Source: Stromatinia cepivora (taxonomy: Eukaryota > Ascomycota > Leotiomycetes > Helotiales > Sclerotiniaceae). From it: a DNA stretch of 64,000 nt. The stretch covers positions 496,001 through 560,000 of the forward strand of contig RCTD01000005.1 in NCBI GenBank assembly GCA_014898415.1, given 5' to 3'. Positions 1-11,774 of the stretch are shown in pieces; position 1 is the first letter of the stretch; each line of letters begins with the position of its first letter. The position numbers and the translations under genes were made by a program. The notes under the pieces were generated by a model, which did not search any database, had not been told where the DNA came from, and was given only the letters and a program-made list of their open reading frames with translations.

Positions 1-374
1 TGGGAGACAGGAGACGATGAGATGGAATTGGGGAGAGAGATCTGGCGAAAAGAAGGGATGGAGAAGGAAAGATTTGGGAAGGTTCCTGAAATCTCGGCGG
101 TTCTCGGTCCAAGTTGAATGAGCTGTGGATATGTGATCATATACTGCTAAGTCCAACCCAGCATCTTCCAAGTGGGAAGAAAAATGCACCTCCCAAACTG
201 TGTGGTCAACCTACATATAGTCAAGCGACCATGAGAAGGAGGAGCAAAGGAGATTCCGCTATATGATCAAACCCCGTCCCCACAAAGACTGTCCTTCAAT
301 TCTGCAATTCACATCATATATACTACACACAAACAGAATCCTAATATAAATGTAGAGAAGAAACTTCCCAAGGA
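1..374. other. Intergenic, upstream of the carbamoylase gene
   Basis: No gene is supported here. The first 100 bases are purine-rich on this strand. No open frame with recognisable protein features runs off the left edge. The right part is presumably the promoter and 5' leader of the next gene. Confidence 0.4.
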
Positions 375-2135
375 ATGTCCCGTCTCGCTCTATCCTCCGC
401 CGACAAACTAGCTCGAGATTGGTTTGTCGAAACTATGAAGAAACTTGGTTGTGATGTGAAGATTGATGCTATGGGTACTCCTTCCCCGTTCTTCTTCTTC
501 TCTTCTTTCCCTATTTGATACCCTCGCATCAATCTGTCAAAAGTCATGCAATAATAACAATTTAACAAAAAGGCAACATATTCGCCATCCGACCTGGAAG
601 AAAAGATGCTCCAGCTACATATGCAGGGAGTCATTTAGATACACAGGTATATTCCTCCAAAGTTCCCATTCAAGAAGCGAGTACCATACTATAAGGTGTT
701 ATGATTAATGAATTACAGCCAACAGGAGGACGATATGATGGGATATTAGGTGTCCATGCAGGGATTGAAGTGTTAAGAACTATGAATGATCTGGGGATTG
801 AAACGGAATATCCTACTGGTGTTATTAATGTTTGTTATTTTCCGATTTTAGTATATGCATTGACAAACTGACTTTTGGAATAGTGGACAAATGGCACCCC
901 CCCCCCCCCCCTTTCACCCTATCGTACTCACTCACCTTTCCTCTAACACCCCCCACAGAAGAAGGAGCGCGTTTTCCCGTCTCCATGATATCATCCGGTG
1001 TCTGGGCCAACGACATACCACTTCTCTCCGCGCACAACCTCCGCGAGATAAACGGTCCCGCAACCATGAAATCAGAATTAGAAAGAATCGGATATCTCGG
1101 TTCGATCCCCGCGTCATATCAAGAAAATTCAATCGGTGCACATTTCGAGCTACACATCGAACAAGGACCAATCCTCGAGAGGAGCAAGACGCGTATCGGA
1201 GCCGTGACCGGCGTGCAGGCTTATCGGTGGCATACTATTACGGTGAGGGGAAGCGATTGTCATACTGGTATGTTTTAATTATACCGAGATGTGGTGATGA
1301 TGGTATGGATATAGATGAAATGGGATGATGATGTGTTATAGGTACAACGGATTTTGAAAATCGCTCAGATGCTATGCTTACAGCAGCAAAGCTGATTCTT
1401 CATAGTCATAATAAGGCGGCTGAAATGGGGTGCCTAGCCTCCACAGGTAGCTAGCCCCTTTCTCATGAAAATTTTGATACAATATACTCACGTGTGCTAG
1501 GGATTCTCAATTTGAAGCCTGGCTCTACTAATACTGTTCCGGGATTCGTACAGTTCTCACTTGATATTAGGTGTTCGGATGACGAAAGGCTTTTGGCTTT
1601 TGAGAAAGAACTTAGAAAAGATTTCGAGTTGATTGCTGCTGGGGAGCAAATGACCACTCTTGGGGCAAGTGGAAAGAGAGGGAAAGGCTGTACGTTGGAT
1701 TGGCAAGTGGATACAGATTCTCCGGCTACTCATTTCAACAAACACTGTATCCGATGCGTGGAAGAAAGTGCCGGAGACTTACTTGAGGCGACTTCTAGTG
1801 CTGGAGATCAGCCCGGAACCGTTTCAAACACTTATATGAGAATGGTATCAGGCGCTGGACATGACAGGTAAGAATTTCAATCAGATGATAAGGGCGTCGC
1901 TGAACAAAATGCAGTGTTTATACTTCGAGACATGCTCCAACCTCTATGTAAGCTTTACCTCTTTATCACGCCGTATTTACGACTGACCCCAACTAGGATC
2001 TTTGTACCTTGTAGAGACGGCATAAGTCATAATCCGGCCGAATATTGTAGTCCAGAAGACTGCGGAAATGGAGCACAAGTCTTGCTTGGAGCGATGTTGA
2101 GATATGATCGACTGAGAGCTTTAAGAGAAGCCTGA
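375..2135 (+). CDS. M20-family N-carbamoyl amidohydrolase (hydantoinase/carbamoylase type)
   Basis: Probable metal-dependent amidase that hydrolyses N-carbamoyl amino acids or ureido compounds to the free amine, CO2 and ammonia, as in pyrimidine or hydantoin breakdown. Nine exons: 375-474, 573-646, 719-829, 884-893, 959-1267, 1342-1446, 1501-1867, 1915-1947, 1997-2135; the sum is in frame and gives 415 residues. Family motifs appear in order: AGSHLDTQ and GGRYDGILG (metal-binding His and Asp), WTNEEGARF (metal-binding Glu), HIEQGP, GSDCHTGT, GAGHD and the late SHNPAEYC. Exon 4 is only 10 bases and is followed by a GC-AG intron (894-958); this pair is needed to rebuild WTNEEGARF. The start at 375 lies directly before a segment that matches the family about 30-40 residues in, so a short upstream exon may be missing. 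Substrate is not determined. Confidence 0.85.
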
Positions 2136-2316
2136 ATAAACCATGAAAAGCAGAAACCATAGGTATCAAGAGTTCCATCAACTGTAAATTGAAGTGCATC
2201 CGATCGAGCCGAGACGTCTCTCATCAATTCTCATAATGACTTTGTATGATACACATCCATTGTAAACGTCTTCTGCTCTATCCGACCATGCTAACCTTCT
2301 GTAACCCTTAAATTCC
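2136..2316. other. Convergent 3' intergenic
   Basis: A short gap between the ends of the carbamoylase and COX12 genes. It presumably holds both polyadenylation regions. Nothing else is visible. Confidence 0.4.
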
Positions 2317-2828
2317 CTATTGATCCAAACGAGTTGGGAATGTTCCATTGTCTGTATTATTCCACGTTAGCCAATCTTCCTTTTCTGTTCCACTCAAAGC
2401 CCAATACTAACCACGTTGATCATCCCATCTCTCAACCCAGGCACTAGGACACAAAGACTTATAAGCCAAGAAAAACTGTCCTCCCATCAGTATATATCTC
2501 CTCCATAATCAGTCGCAAAACATACTTGACGACATGGAGCGAAGTCCTCGCCCTTGGCTAGGATACACTTGTGGTAATCGACATAGTTTTGCCAGCAATG
2601 TTTTGTCTGGTTCTGGTTGGGGAATCGAGCATCGAATCCTATATCTTATATTCAGTCCCCCATCACTTTGCAGTCGTCGCCGGATTCAGAATTGCATACC
2701 AGCTATTAAAAAATCCATAATTAGCAATCAGATCACACCATCTTTAAATATCCTAACAGTGGGCGGGCCCCCGGGTAGCACATACCAGTAACGAACTTGA
2801 AGGGTTTGGTCTCGCGTTCTTCAGACAT
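2317..2828 (-). CDS. COX12: Cytochrome c oxidase subunit VIb (COX12/COX6B)
   Basis: Small intermembrane-space subunit of respiratory complex IV. Four exons on the minus strand, 2828-2786, 2638-2526, 2475-2412 and 2351-2317, give 84 residues, the usual family length. The hallmark core is present: [20 protein letters not shown], then a CX9C pair ([11 protein letters not shown]) and a CX10C pair ([12 protein letters not shown]), the twin-cysteine motif imported by the Mia40 pathway and oxidised to disulfides. The C-terminus runs through RWDDQRDNGTFP. It is divergent from a second respiratory gene starting 240 bases away. Confidence 0.95.
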
Positions 2829-3067
2829 GATTGCGTGTTTATAATCTGGCGATCACAGGATTTTAGAGAGGAGATGGTGGTGGTGGTGGTTCAATGGAGA
2901 CGAATGATGTTAGGTTAATTGGAATGGGACTGCACTTTCTCACTTCGGGATGAGGTCGGCTATTCCTGAGGTCGCTAGCGCGGAAATGCAGGTCCTCCAA
3001 AACCTCAGACCACGGAAGTTCAGCATAATTACATCAGAAAGACTTGAAGATTGAACAACGGTTCAAG
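2829..3067. promoter_or_regulatory. Shared divergent promoter, COX12 and MLRQ-type gene
   Basis: A gap of 239 bases separates the start codons of two oppositely transcribed respiratory-chain genes, so it must hold both promoters. It contains a short GGT repeat near 2875-2890. No specific factor site is claimed. Co-regulation is inferred from layout only. Confidence 0.55.
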
Positions 3068-3546
3068 ATGCATCCTACTACCGTTACTAGAATGTTCCAA
3101 CCGACCAAGAAGATGTGGTCGCCTGTGCCTGTAAGTTTATTGTTGTTGATTTGGCAGTTTGAGAGTGGAAGGGCTAATGTTTTTTGGCTTTACAGAAGGA
3201 GGAGCATAGCGGTACGTTTACCCCCCGATTGGACACTTGGAAATTTGGAGGGGGAAGAGTGGAATATCGACTGGAGAATTTGTCTCTGGTAGATGGGAAT
3301 CAAGACTGACGCCAAAGCCAATAGCTCACACTATCTCGCAACGATTGCGCCAATGGAAGAAGATTCCTCCCGAGTTGGTTCCTTTGGGTAGGTTTGCATC
3401 GCCGCCGGAACATCACCAGGACTTATACTGATATCAATGAAGGAATGGTCGTCGGGGTCGCTGTCGGATTCGCCATTTACTCTTTGGGCCGCAAACTTGT
3501 TGTTGACAAGCAAATGCGTCTCTCTCGTCAAAACAGAAAGGACTAA
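3068..3546 (+). CDS. NADH-ubiquinone reductase MLRQ/B12D-type small subunit
   Basis: Likely a single-pass inner-membrane subunit associated with complex I (B12D/NDUFA4-like family). Four exons, 3068-3130, 3196-3211, 3325-3387 and 3443-3546, give 81 residues. The N-terminus is basic and short, as in mitochondrial proteins. The middle has KKIPPELVPLG, matching the family's xPPExxPL entry to the membrane span, followed by a hydrophobic segment (VVGVAVGFAIYSL) and a basic tail (RKLVVDKQMRLSRQNRK). Exon 2 has just 16 bases. The ATG at 3068 is the first in frame. Family assignment rests on this short pattern, so it is moderately sure. Confidence 0.65.
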
Positions 3547-3887
3547 ACTATTGATCTGCGATATTTTGGAGGGACGTAATCAAATTGATCGGAATGAGGG
3601 AAAAGTTTACACCTTGATACGGAGAGAAACACGCCCGCGGGATGAATGGAATGAAGGAATTGGAACGGATGGGTCGGCCAAACCTCAAATGAGTTGTACA
3701 GAATTGGCCCTTATTTCTCATGAATACAAAGTTTCTATACCTGATGTTCTCATGCTTTACAAATCCACCCTATGGCCTTAAAAGCATTGATATGTTGTCT
3801 TCCTACCAGTTGAACTCCTTTTGCTTTACCCCCCAAAACTCCTTAGTGACACATTTCATACCCATATCCTATTAACATAGCTCTCCT
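3547..3887. other. Convergent 3' intergenic
   Basis: Lies between the ends of two convergent genes. The reading frames seen here are short and show no family features. It presumably contains the 3' UTRs of both neighbours. Confidence 0.4.
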
Positions 3888-4469
3888 CTAAGCCGGCTTC
3901 GGTCCTGCTACATCCAAACCTTCTAGACCTTGCATAGGATCATCAGGTCTATCTTGAACTCCGGCTCTTGCTTTTTCAGCTGCCAGTTTATCTTCCTCGC
4001 TAACAGCATTCTCTGCTAACCATCCCTCCTAGATGAAAATCAGTAACTTGTCATGGATGATGTCACCCATCACAGAATGGGATGACGTGAATTCTTACCT
4101 GTTCCCACAAAGCCGTCTTGCTTCCCAATCCCTCGTTCGCATTCTTTGGAGGCTTAGCCGCATTGACTTTGATCACCTTGCCAAATAGTTCAGATTGGTC
4201 CATATTGTCGATAGCATCTTTGGTATCTTCTGGATCCTCAAACTCTACATATCCAAAACCTCGATGTGGCTCTGTCGAGTTGGGTCCTTCTGATTTACTA
4301 GGAAAAAATTAGTATGAGAACGTTGAGATTTGGGGTATGAGACTTACGGTATAGAGACATCTGCTATTTCTCCAAAAGGTAAAAATGCGGCTTCGAGATT
4401 TGCGGTTGTTACCATGTGTGAGAGGCCACCAACATAAACAGTAGCTTTCCAACGAGCTTGGTCGGTCAT
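3888..4469 (-). CDS. Single-RRM RNA-binding protein, PPIE/Cyp33-like RRM
   Basis: Three exons on the minus strand, 4469-4348, 4297-4099 and 4028-3888, give 153 residues. An RNA recognition motif fills about residues 8-93: RNP2 is VYVGGL and RNP1 is RGFGYVEF, with the conserved stretch DNMDQSELFGKVIKVNAAKP after it. This is closest to the N-terminal RRM of cyclophilin E (PPIE/Cyp33), but no cyclophilin domain follows. The remaining 60 residues are acidic and probably disordered. Likely a nuclear, spliceosome-associated protein; the exact role is inferred from family similarity. Shares an upstream region with SEC31. Confidence 0.85.
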
Positions 4470-4854
4470 CTTGTAGCTTCCTGGGTATTAGATTTTGGTA
4501 ATTTAAATAAATCTTCCGTGTATATGAAGCTTCCAAATGTCATTCACAAATCGCGAAAGAAGGAGCTTTTGATCACGTGTCATCTGTTTTTTCAAGGTTC
4601 ACAGTCCTGCCGGGCGGTGATATCGCTCAGACCAACCGATTATGGGGAAAGGTGTTCACAGTGTTCATTATCCAAGACAAATCAACACATTGAAACCTTC
4701 ACATACCTTTTACGAATCTCGTTCAATACAATTTCTCAATTTCTCTTTATTCGTTATAGCCAAAAAAAAATTTCGGCTGAAAAGGCAAGCTGCAGCTTTC
4801 TGCAGTGTAATCTGGCTTGTTCATACATAATAAAGTACAAATAGAGACAGGACA
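4470..4854. promoter_or_regulatory. Shared divergent promoter, RRM gene and SEC31
   Basis: A 385-base gap lies between oppositely transcribed start codons. It contains one CACGTG E-box palindrome at 4574-4579 and an A-rich run at about 4763-4773 toward SEC31. No ORF here shows family features. Regulator identity is unknown. Confidence 0.5.
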
Positions 4855-7800
4855 ATGGTCCGTCTACGGGAAATCCCAAGGACCGCGGCGTTTGCCTGGT
4901 CCCCAGGTCCAGAGGCCCCTTTAGTGGTTACAGGGACGAGGGCTGGGGCCGTAGATGCGGATTTCTCTGATGAGACGAAGCTGGAGCTCTGGGATTTGAG
5001 CTTGGATAATACAGAGCAGGGTGTGGAATTACAACCTATTGCTAGTATTAGCACAGATTCCAGGTACGCAGAATTATATCGAGCTTGGGGCATATGAAGA
5101 CGTGTAAGCTAATTTATCTGGCTATTAGATTCCACGACATTGCATGGGCACCAGCAAACGCAGACCATCCGCGGGGCATAATCGCAGGCGCACTTGAGAA
5201 TGGATCTTTAGATTTATGGGATGCAGAGAAACTTATACAAGGAGCTGAGGATGCTTTTATGTCCAGAACAACGAAACATACGGGTGCTATCAAATCTCTT
5301 CAGTTCAACCCATTGAAGCCACAAATCCTAGCTACTGCGGGCTCCAAGGGCGAGTTATTCATCTACGACGTGAACGATATCTCGAACCCATTTAGATTGG
5401 GTACAGCCGCGGCAAGATCGGATGATCTCGAATGCGTGGCATGGAATAGGAAGGTCCCCCATATTTTAGCAACTGGTGGAAGTGGAGGATACGTCACAGT
5501 CTGGGATTTGAAAACCAAGAAGGCTTCTTTACAATTGAGCAACAATCGAAAAGCAGTCGGGGCAATTGCATGGGATCCGAACAATGCGACAAAGCTTTTG
5601 ACTGCTACACCCGACGATTCTACACCAGTCATTCTTTTATGGGATCTTAGGAACTCAAATGCGCCTGAGAGGACGTTACAAGGGCATATCCAAGGGATTT
5701 TGTCATTGTCTTGGTGTCAGCAAGATGCCGATCTTCTGATATCTTGCGGTAAGGATAACCGAACTCTAATCTGGAATCCTCAAACTGGGGAGCAATATGG
5801 AGAATTCCCAGAGGTTACCAATTGGACTTTCCAAACTAGATTCAATCCACACAACCCCGCATTGTCTGCCACTGCGTCCTTCGATGGAAAGATAGCCATC
5901 CAAACTTTACAAAATACAAATCCTACCGCATCCCAAGCTCCCGTTGCAGGCCCAGTTGATGGCGAGGACTTTTTTACCAAGGCCCAAACTGAGCCTCAAG
6001 GAGCTTCATTCTCATTGAATAAAGCCCCTAAGTGGCTGGAACGACCAGTTGGAGCTTCTTTCGGATTTGGTGGTAAGTTAGTGAGCTTTAGCTTGTTGCC
6101 AGCTGCAACAGGAAAGCCTAGATCCTCCAAGATCCAAATCTCTCAATTCACGGTCGATTCCGACGTAGGGTCTGCTACCGAGTCTTTCGAAAATGCCCTC
6201 AAGGCCGGGGATATCAAGAGTATTTGCGAAGATCACATAGATCAAGCCAAGACTGAGGAAGAGAAGGCAGACTGGAAAGTAATTGAGACATTAATTGCGG
6301 CAAACCCTCGAAAACAAGTTACCGAATTCCTTGGCTTCTCTGATGTTGATGAGATCACGAATGGCGTATCAGGACTCGGCGTAGAGGATGCCGAAAAGTC
6401 AGAAGAATCTCCAGCTGATGCCAATGGGGAAGCTGCAAAGAATAATAGATTATCTACACTTTTTGATGGTGCCGAAGGGGATGACTTTTTGACTGATATC
6501 GCTGCAAATAAGGGAGCCAAGACGGATAATCCTTTCCATTTATTCGCTGAATCTGATTCGGCCTCGGAAAAACAAATTACCAAAGCTTTAATGCTTGGCC
6601 AATTCGAAAAAGCGATGACTGTCTGCCTTAAGGAGGATCGTATTGCTGATGCTTTCATCATTGCCAATTGTGGCGGAAAGGAGTTGTTGGACAAAGTTCA
6701 AGCAGCCTACCTAGCCAAAAAGGCAGGCGGGCCCAACTACTTACGACTTCTGACCTCAGTGATTGGTAAAAACTTATGGGATATTGTATACAATGCTGAC
6801 CTCGAGAACTGGAAAGAGTCGATGGCAACATTATGCACATATGCCGACCCAGCTCAGTTCCCAGATCTCTGTGAGGCGCTTGGTGATAGACTCTTGGAGT
6901 CTGGCAGCGCAAAGGATGCTTCATTTTGTTTCTTAGTTGGTTCAAAATTGGAGAAGGTTATCAACATCTGGATTTCCGAACTCCAAGAGAATGAGAAGCA
7001 TGGCATCGAAGAACAAGAAGGGGATTCTACATTCTCTGTACATGCAAAGTCACTTCAGAATTTTATCGAGAAAGTCACGGTATTCCGAGCTGTCACCAAG
7101 TTCCAGGATACAGAGCAAAGTTTGACATCGGACTGGAAGTTGTCAGCTTTGTACGACAAATATACAGAGTATGCTGATATTGTTGCCGCTCATGGACATC
7201 TTTCTATTGCCGAGAGATATCTTGATCTGCTTCCTGCTCAATATCCCGCTGCCGAGGTTGCACGAGACCGAGTTAAGCGTGCATCAAGAACGGTCGCCCC
7301 TGCTGCTGCTGCTGCTGCTAGGCAACCTGCAGCAAGCTCAAGAGTCCCCGCACGTGCTCAGCCAGCCGCATATCAACAACCAATTCCTGCTGCCGTGGCA
7401 CCTCCAGCTCAATCTGTTCCAAATCCATATGCTCCACCTACAGCTGCTGCACCAGCTTCTAATCCTTATGCACCACCCACTTCAGGTGCTTCTAATCCCT
7501 ATGCACCTCCAACAAGTGCCTACGCACCACAAGGTTATCAGCCACCACAATCATCTCAACCAGCTTATGCGCCTTCGTACGGAGCATATGGAGCAGCCCC
7601 AACAGGTTATGGTGCACCCCAACAATCATTTGGTGCTCCCCCTCCTCCAAGAAACACCACTCCATCAGCTCCGCCTCCAACCAAAGCTAAAGATATGACA
7701 AATTGGAATGACACACCTTTCGTAACAAAAATTCCTACTGCTAGAAGAAGTACCCCTGTTACCAATCCATTCCCCAACCAACAAGGTGTTTCGATGCCAC

Positions 7801-8764
7801 CTCCAGAAAATCCATACGGTGCTCCCAGAGCAACACCCCCGCCCCCACCTCCTAAGGGGTCAGCTCCGCCCCGTGTTAGTTCGCCATTGACGACTGCACC
7901 ACCTCCTAGACCGTCCTCCACGGCCAATGCATATACTCCACAAGCACCTCCTCCTCAATCACCATATGCATCAATACCACCACCTACAATTCCTCGTGGA
8001 GCGTCTCCGTATAACCCTCCACCTTCTGGGGCTGCACCAACAAGCAGATACGCTCCAGCTCCAGCAGCACAACAGTACTCTCAACCGCCTCCATCAAATG
8101 TCGCCCCACCTCCTCAGGGAGGTATGAGACCACCTCCATCTAACCCATATGCACCACCATCAGCCGCGCCACCTAGCCAGTACGCGCCATCCCAGTCACC
8201 CTATGAAAGCCAATCTCCACCTGCCCAATTCCAAAATCAAGGTCCTCCTCAAAGCCAACCGCAAGGCCCACCACAAGGTCCTCCAATGGGTGGCTCTCGA
8301 CCACCGGCTGGGCCTCCTAAGGCTCCTGCTGTGGCAGCTTCCCCAGCAAAGCCTAAACACCCTGCTGGTGATAGATCACACATTCCTGCATCTGCGCAAA
8401 AAATGGTCGAAATTTTCACCAATGATATGCAAAGGGTAGTTTCGAAAGCTCCAGCAAATTTTGCCCCACAAGTGAAAGATACTCAAAAGCGTCTCAACAT
8501 TTTGTTTGATCACTTGAACAATGAGGAACTCGTGAAGCCTGATACTATTGAGAAATTGACGCAGTTGGCGGAAGCACTTCAATCTGGCAATTACGATGTA
8601 GCAAGCAGGTTACAAGTTGACATTCAACGTGAAAAGACTGATGAGTGTGGTAATTGGATGGTAAGTTTTATATCTATCTTATTTCAGTAGAAACATATAC
8701 TAATTTATGATCAATATAGGTCGGTGTCAAACGATTAGTTAGTATGAGCAAGGTCACTCCTTAG
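4855..8764 (+). CDS. SEC31: COPII coat outer subunit Sec31
   Basis: Outer-cage subunit of COPII vesicles that bud from the endoplasmic reticulum; partner of Sec13 and activator of Sar1 GTPase. Three exons, 4855-5063, 5129-8660 and 8720-8764, give 1261 residues, normal for fungal Sec31. The N-terminal third is a WD40 propeller (for example [24 protein letters not shown] and LLWDLRNSN). An alpha-solenoid follows to about residue 800. The next 330 residues are Pro/Ala/Gln-rich with recurring NPYAPP blocks, the disordered arm that contacts Sec23. The C-terminus is a helical SRA1-like domain ending WMVGVKRLV. Frame choice is unambiguous; long reading frames in other frames of the proline-rich arm are shadows. 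Confidence 0.97.
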
Positions 8765-9316
8765 AGTGGAGGGGAATATTTGATTTGAGAACTAAAATTA
8801 GGAATGATGATTGAGATGAGAGCGCAGCACGTGTGTATATTAAAGAAATATTGCTAGATCAAGAACTTGTTCTTTATAATACTGCTTTGTTATCTTTGAA
8901 TGCAGAATGATACCCATGATTGTAATTGTATATTGGCGTACCTTCATAGAAATTGGTGAGAAGTGGAAATGTTGTCTGTCCTATTCAAGAAGTGGTGAAC
9001 GTGGTGCCAATCAAATTGGTTGGTGGATCAATATGTATCATTGAATACTCGAGTATCTACTCCTAATAAATATTTTAATTGATGGTTACCATTGAAACAA
9101 TTGTAAAAGCTTATATAATTCAACTCATCAATACCATTGACTTGACTCCAATTCAAAGTCGAGTCATCGAATGGTGAAGGTAGCTGTTGCAGTCTTTAAC
9201 GTTCCCTAGCTTTCCCCACCAAAAAACTCCCAGCTATTGAGCTCGGAACCTACCTACTACATCATCAAAATTGCCCGAGTCATCATCACACCATCACAAC
9301 AAAAATCAAATCTGAG
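8765..9316. other. Intergenic, SEC31 3' end to GET2 promoter
   Basis: Same-strand gap of about 550 bases. It is AT-rich, with no ORF or repeat of note. It should hold the SEC31 terminator and the GET2 promoter. Confidence 0.4.
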
Positions 9317-10383
9317 ATGGCGGAACCAGCTACAGAAACACCAGCTGCGGAGACACCGGCTCAAAGACAAGCTCGCATCAGAAAGGAAAAGAGAGAGGCA
9401 AAGATTAGAGATGGAGGAAATGCGAGGTTAAATAAAATTATTGGGTTGGGTGGTGGTTTGCCTAGAGGTATGTGTGTTTTTTTATTAATATTTCTATTTG
9501 GAAAATGTTTGGTATATTTTAGGATGCATTGAAAGAAGCTAACGTAAATATAGAAGAAGTTCCATCTCCATCGCCGGTGCAAAAATCTACTAAAGATACA
9601 GACCATGCGGATCCAGATGAAGTAGATATTTCGAATCATTATTATGAGCCACAAACCCGCGCACCGATTCAGAGGTCTCAGAGTACTGGGCAGCAGCAGA
9701 TAGATGATGATACGTTGAGACAAATGATGTTGGGTATGGATCCAGGCTCTTTGGGTGGTGGGATGGGACAAAATCCCTATGGAGGTGCTCCAGGTCAAAA
9801 CCCTTTCGCAGGTTTCCCAGGTATGGGGGGCGCACCAGGCGAAGACGCCGCAAATGATCCCATGATGCAAATGCTACAACAAATGATGGGAGGAATGGGG
9901 GGACCACCGGGCGAAGGGCAAGCTGGTGTACCTTCATTTCCAGGTATGCCCGGTATGGGCATGCAAGGACAAGCTGAAGCCGCCGCCGTCGACCCTTACG
10001 CCTATATTTGGCGCATTGTTCATGCGTTTTTTGCATTATCGCTCGGGTTGTACATAGCACTTACGACCTCATTCACGGGCACGAAATATGCGCGCGAGGC
10101 GTCGGGTTTGATGAATGATGGGTTGAGTGAGGATAGTGTGCATTTCTTTTGGATCTTTGCAACGGCGGAAGTGGTGTTGTTGACTAGTAGGTTTTATTTG
10201 GAGAAGGGGGGTTCTATGCCTGCGGGTATGATGGGGACGGTGATGGGATTTTTGCCGGAACCGTGGAAGGGGTATTTGGGTTTGGTGATTAGATATGGAC
10301 GGATTTGGGGGACGGTTAGTGGGGATGCTATGGTTTGTGTTTTTGTGTTGGGAGTTTGTGCGTGGTTGAGGGGTGGGAATTAG
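9317..10383 (+). CDS. GET2: GET complex subunit Get2 (tail-anchored protein receptor)
   Basis: ER membrane receptor that captures the Get3 ATPase carrying tail-anchored proteins, together with Get1. Exons 9317-9467 and 9536-10383 give 332 residues. The N-terminus has the basic helix that binds Get3 (RQARIRKEKREAKI) and the following RLNKIIGLGGG stretch, typical of fungal Get2. A Gly/Met/Pro-rich linker leads to three predicted membrane spans near residues 207-228, 250-270 and 308-328. The intron uses donor GTATGT at 9468 and an acceptor ending at 9535; the earlier AG at 9522 would shift the frame into a stop. It ends in a short luminal or cytosolic tail (RGGN). Confidence 0.88.
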
Positions 10384-10910
10384 TGGTTTTAGCTTTCATT
10401 AGGTACTGTGGATTGGTCATGATGATTCTATGTCGACTGGGTTTATGACCAAAATTTCTTCTTGTGAGTTCCGCTCAGTGATTGATAGAGTTTGCCAGTA
10501 TGGCTTATTGACTGGAACGATTGACCCACGGAGTGAGAAATAAAATTTCTCTTCTTGCTATCCGTTGGCTGTATTAACGAGTTACATCTGCAAGTGCGGG
10601 AGACAGGATTCTTGGATAGTCAAACTATGGACGTGAGCGAAGGAGGATTCCTTCAAGAAATCTGCATTCATTAAGTCTACAAGAATTGAATACTGAAAAG
10701 CTTCAATCCGTACACACTGTCATGTTATTCCTGTGTTGCGCTTTGGATCAACTTTTACTTCCATCAAAAGTGGTTCGTCACACTGCTATGATCACACTCA
10801 TCAAATGCACAAATGTTCACAATTGCCATCAACGCATCATATTCCTGTTTTGAAGACAACGCTCAGTGCTCTCAATGACTACGTACACAACAACCCTGTT
10901 TGCCACCCAT
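10384..10910. other. Convergent intergenic
   Basis: Lies between the 3' end of GET2 and the 3' end of the zinc-finger gene. No coding features or repeats were recognised. Confidence 0.4.
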
Positions 10911-11774
10911 CTATCTGGTCCGATGTTTACAATTCTTCACATGTCTTGCACAGTTATCCTTCCTTGGGAACCCATTTCCTTTCGCTCTTGAGTGCTTACA
11001 GCTTTCCAAGGGACAGAAATATCTTTCGGCACCAGGCACGAGTTCGGGATGTATGTCTACAACATGGCGGTCCCGATCCTTTCGATACCGGAAACCGAGT
11101 GATTTGCACGATGGTCTGGGACATTTGAAAGGGAGGGTGTGTGATTTCTTGTGGACGCTGAGGTTGGAAATTAGCATTACGATAGCGAAAGAAATGCGGG
11201 AAACGTTGACACTCACTTCAGGTCACATACGCGTGCAAATGTTTTTTGACATTCTGGGCAAGTGGGATTGTTGAAAGTAGTGGATGGTTCAGCAATCGGT
11301 TGGGGTTCTGGTTGGTGAGGTAAAGCTGGAGCGATAGGATGATGTTGTTGGAATTGCTGGACAGGAGGAATTGAGGCTGATGGATTTGGGTAAAGACAGT
11401 ATTCGATTTGACCTTCGACAGGACCTTCGACATATTCGAGAGGCTGATCATGATGTGCGTCTAGCGCAGGTAGATCTGGGAAGGTATTGTAAGGAGTGTA
11501 AGGCAGAGGATCGAAACTTCCGGAGCTGCAATCTTGAACAAGGGGGTCTTCATTGGCATTAAATTGTCCGTGTGCTTCCTGAGCATCAACAGCAGCACTC
11601 GGCTCGAAAGAAGGAGGAACAGGATATCTCCTGAGATCTAAAAGGCTGGGATCGATAAAGTCAAAATGGAGTAGTAGATAGTTTTCGTTTTCTTCCCCAG
11701 CAGTGTAGTCAGAGAAGATAGGCTCTATTCGCCTTGGGCCTCCTGGATCGTAACGGAGGCCCTCGAGACAGGGT
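10911..11774 (-). CDS. C2H2 zinc-finger protein, start not resolved
   Basis: Two coding segments on the minus strand, about 11774-11217 and 11157-10911, join in frame across a GTGAGT...CAG intron. The N-terminal part is acidic and Pro/Gln-rich, like a transcriptional activation region. It is followed by three zinc-finger-like units: CPECQKTFARVCDL spliced to VHKKSH, then CPRPSC...HVVDIH, then CPLESC...HVKNCKH. The second and third fingers have the long spacing seen in many fungal regulators. No ATG lies in frame in either segment, and no ATG at all occurs on the minus strand from about 11660 up to 12088. A start exon farther upstream, a non-ATG start or a lost start is therefore required. Likely a DNA-binding regulator; targets unknown. 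Confidence 0.6.

Noticed and set aside
7171..8582. Several long plus and minus reading frames inside SEC31
   Set aside because: They overlap the proline/glutamine-rich arm of Sec31, where biased codons keep other frames open; none has a family pattern.
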